In this document: positions 61,971 through 64,000 of the stretch, one piece after another
Position numbering within the stretch: the stretch's first letter is position 1
Layout of the letters: every line of letters begins with the position of its first letter
Assembly: GCF_004345005.1 (NCBI RefSeq)
Contig: NZ_SMMX01000009.1
Location: 62,001 to 126,000, forward strand
DNA from: Extibacter muris
Lineage (GTDB): Bacteria > Bacillota > Clostridia > Lachnospirales > Lachnospiraceae
DNA length: 64,000 bases
Direction: 5' to 3'
Program-made: the position numbers and the translations under genes
Notes under the pieces: generated by a model
Told to the model about the DNA's origin: nothing
What the model saw: the letters and a program-made list of their open reading frames with translations, nothing else
Databases searched by the model: none

Positions 61971-63512
61971 ATGGACGGGACAGGAAAGGTATGGCTTGCG
62001 GGGGCAGGGCCTGGAGATGCAGGGCTGCTTACCGTCAAGACGAGAGAATTGATAGAGACGGCGGATATCATCGTCTATGATGCATTAATCAGTGCGGAGA
62101 TACTCAGCCTCATACCGCCGGAAAAAGAAGTGGTCAATGTCGGCAAACGTGCAGGCCGTCATCTTGTGCCGCAGGATGAGATCAATGAGATCCTGCTCAG
62201 GGAGGCCAAAAAGGGCAGAAAGGTGCTTCGGCTCAAAGGAGGGGACCCCTTTGTATTCGGGCGAGGGGGAGAAGAGCTGGAGCTTCTTGCGGAACATCAG
62301 GTTCCGTTTGAAATCGTACCGGGAATCACGTCAGCATCTGCAGTTCCCGCCTATGCCGGGATTCCGGTCACCCACCGGGACTATGCGTCTTCCCTCCATA
62401 TTGTCACCGGACATCCGAGACAGGGCGGTTCAGAGACGATAGACTATGCCTCCCTCGTGAAAGGGAAGGGTACGCTCGTCTTTCTCATGGGTATCACCGC
62501 CATGGAGGCAATCTTGGACGGTCTGATGGATGCGGGGCTGGATGGGGATACGCCGGCGGCAGTGATTGAAAATGGAACGCTCGCCGGGCAGCGCCGTGTC
62601 GTCTCTGCCGCGGGCCGCCTGGCAGAGGAGGCCCACAGGGCGGGTATCGGACCGCCAGCGGTAATCGTCGTAGGGGAGGTGTGCAGGCTGGCGGACCGTT
62701 TCCACTGGGCCGAAGACCGCCCGCTTGGAGGAAAGCAGATACTGGTTACCCGGCCCCGGCAGAGCAGTTCCGCTCTTGCCGGCAAGCTCAGGGCACTCGG
62801 CGCACAGGTCATAGAACTCCCTTCTATTGCTACAAAGGTGATATCCCCGAATACCGCACTGCAGCGTGGGATGAAGCAGTTTGGAACCCGGGCCGCGCAG
62901 GAGTGGCTTTTATTCACAAGCCCGGCAGGCGTCCGTATCTTTTTTGAAGAGATGACAGAGCTTAAGATGGATATGAGGCATATGCTCGGCGGTCCTGCAC
63001 AGGTGAAGGTCGGCGCCATCGGCTCTGCCACCGAGAGGGCGCTTAAGGGATACGGCATATTGGCGGACGTCGTGCCTGATGTATATTGCGCGGCCTGTCT
63101 CGGAGAAGCCGTCGCCGCACATGCGATGCCGGGGAGCAAGGTGACGGTCGTCCGCGCGATGTCCGGCTCGGAAGAGCTTCTCCCGCCTCTTTTAAAAGCA
63201 GGGCTTGATGTGGACGACATCCCATTGTATGAGACCGTATATGAGGCACATGAGCAGATAAAGGAGAAGATAGAAGCTCTGTTTAAACAAGGCCAGATTG
63301 ACGCGGTTACATTTACGAGCGCGTCTACGGTCAAAGGCTTTGTACATACGATGGACCGACTGGACTTCCATAAGATACATGCGGTCTGTATCGGAGAACA
63401 GACGGCAGCGGAAGCCGAAAAGTACAGGATGCATATCACCGTGGCCAAAGAGGCGTCTATCGAGAGCATGACAGCATGCATGCTGGAGAACCTGGGAACG
63501 AAGGAAAGATAA
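61971..63512 (+). CDS. cobA-hemD: Uroporphyrinogen-III C-methyltransferase / uroporphyrinogen-III synthase fusion
   Basis: 513 residues. N-terminal SUMT domain (about 1-245): AGPGDAGLLTVKTRELIE, RLKGGDPFVFGRGGEELE and VPGITSASAVPAYAGIP. C-terminal HemD domain (about 253-513): TRPRQSSSALAGKLRALGAQ, FTSPAGVRIFF and DAVTFTSASTVKGF. The fusion makes uroporphyrinogen III and methylates it to precorrin-2, as in several Clostridia. GACAGG precedes the ATG, 4 bp after hemC. No precorrin-2 dehydrogenase part is fused or adjacent. Confidence 0.95.
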   Translation: MDGTGKVWLAGAGPGDAGLLTVKTRELIETADIIVYDALISAEILSLIPPEKEVVNVGKRAGRHLVPQDEINEILLREAKKGRKVLRLKGGDPFVFGRGGEELELLAEHQVPFEIVPGITSASAVPAYAGIPVTHRDYASSLHIVTGHPRQGGSETIDYASLVKGKGTLVFLMGITAMEAILDGLMDAGLDGDTPAAVIENGTLAGQRRVVSAAGRLAEEAHRAGIGPPAVIVVGEVCRLADRFHWAEDRPLGGKQILVTRPRQSSSALAGKLRALGAQVIELPSIATKVISPNTALQRGMKQFGTRAAQEWLLFTSPAGVRIFFEEMTELKMDMRHMLGGPAQVKVGAIGSATERALKGYGILADVVPDVYCAACLGEAVAAHAMPGSKVTVVRAMSGSEELLPPLLKAGLDVDDIPLYETVYEAHEQIKEKIEALFKQGQIDAVTFTSASTVKGFVHTMDRLDFHKIHAVCIGEQTAAEAEKYRMHITVAKEASIESMTACMLENLGTKER

Positions 63513-63545
63513 GCACAGGCACAACGTACGAAAGGAGGAAACCGA

Positions 63546-64000
63546 ATGGGAAGATACATATTAAAGAGGGTACTGGTCGGATTCCTTGCCCTATTCGTGC
63601 TCGTCACCGCATCCTTTTTTCTGACAAGGATAATGCCGGGCAGTCCGTTCCAGAGCGGAACGGTATCGGAGCAGGTCCTCTCGGCGCTGGAAGAGGAATA
63701 CGGGCTTGATAGGCCGCCGGCCGGGCAGTATGTGGTCTATCTCGGCAACCTCCTTCACGGCGACTTCGGAATGTCATATAAGAAGCCAGGGGTGTCTGTA
63801 GCCGCGGTGATTGGCCGGGCATGGCCGGTGACCGCCGCCCTTGGTTTTCTTGCCATACTCCTTGCCGCAGTGTTCGGTACGGCAGCAGGCATATGGCAGG
63901 CGACCACGGAAAAGAAGGCCGTCAAGGGCGGGATATTTCTGGGCACCATGCTTGGAACAGGCATCCCCAATTTCGCTATCGCGCTTCTGCTTGCCCTGCT
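63546..64000 (+). CDS. OppB/DppB-family ABC transporter permease (partial)
   Basis: 151 codons are visible before the window ends. MGRYILKRVLVGFLALFVLV is the typical first helix, followed by MPGSPFQSGT, LEEEYGLDRPPAGQYVVYLG, the HGDFGMSY motif and the next helices. It belongs to the permease family that imports peptides or nickel. AAAGGAGG lies 7 bp before the ATG, 33 bp after hemD, so it may be an extension of the same transcript or a new operon. The substrate cannot be told without the binding protein. Confidence 0.9.
   Translation, partial: MGRYILKRVLVGFLALFVLVTASFFLTRIMPGSPFQSGTVSEQVLSALEEEYGLDRPPAGQYVVYLGNLLHGDFGMSYKKPGVSVAAVIGRAWPVTAALGFLAILLAAVFGTAAGIWQATTEKKAVKGGIFLGTMLGTGIPNFAIALLLAL

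Overview
The window reads as a chromosomal segment of an anaerobic, mid-GC Firmicute, most likely a Lachnospiraceae (Clostridium scindens/hylemonae-like gut clostridia would fit, but the species is not proven). The reasons are a class III (anaerobic) ribonucleotide reductase, a SpoIID-type protein, a Phe T-box leader, a Firmicute-like 6S RNA candidate, strong AGGAGG ribosome binding sites, TTGACA/TATAAT promoters, a KTG-type cell-wall sorting signal and a complete-looking anaerobic (cbi-type) cobalamin operon.

Layout. 0-10.8 kb holds housekeeping and membrane genes: the nrdD 3' end with a C-terminal redoxin domain, a thioredoxin reductase, a GntR/FCD regulator divergent from proC with paired GTATAC operators, an orphan promoter-terminator unit without a clear gene, a WYL regulator, two membrane proteins, a PHP phosphoesterase, an aldehyde dehydrogenase and, convergent to it, feoAB behind a Fur-like box. 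10.8-14 kb holds a CmpB-type membrane protein and a sodium:neurotransmitter-type symporter that converge on an inverted pair of about 295-nt repeats with compensatory stem changes. 14-20.7 kb holds a thioester-domain surface adhesin followed by leuCD, an NhaC-type antiporter, thrC and a small membrane protein. 20.8-25.9 kb holds pckA, a probable 6S RNA, a SpoIID-like protein, xpt and a YihY membrane protein. 26-32.4 kb holds a Phe T-box with pheST, sppA, an RDD protein and queA.

32.5-43.2 kb is the accessory, partly decayed part: a LytTR remnant, a membrane protein and a broken FtsX-type permease, then YyaL, a LysR regulator, an O-acetyltransferase, a shortened cyclophilin-like lipoprotein and an iron alcohol dehydrogenase. 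Around the single tRNA (Trp, CCA) lie an AT-rich GNAT pseudogene and a deletion junction joining a C_GCAxxG_C_C N-terminus to a TehA/TDT C-terminus. A PdaA-like deacetylase and a Cu/Zn-SOD family protein follow.

43.2-63.5 kb is the cobalamin locus. cbiG and cbiJ (cobK) come first from their own promoter. An adenosylcobalamin-type riboswitch follows, then one tightly overlapping run in the same direction: cbiMNQO (cobalt uptake), cbiK, cbiD, cbiL, cbiF, cbiH, cbiET, cbiA, cobT, cobS, cobC, cbiB, cobD, cbiP, hemC and a cobA-hemD fusion. It therefore covers cobalt import, uroporphyrinogen III and precorrin-2 supply, the corrin ring and lower-ligand assembly. cbiC, cobU, hemA/hemL/hemB and a precorrin-2 dehydrogenase are not seen. 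The window ends inside an OppB/DppB-type ABC permease gene.

I did not find a clearly new defence or mobile system. The least explained signals are the covarying inverted repeat pair at 11.6-12.5 kb, the orphan transcription unit at 3.4-3.85 kb and the paired GTATAC operators of the GntR/proC locus.
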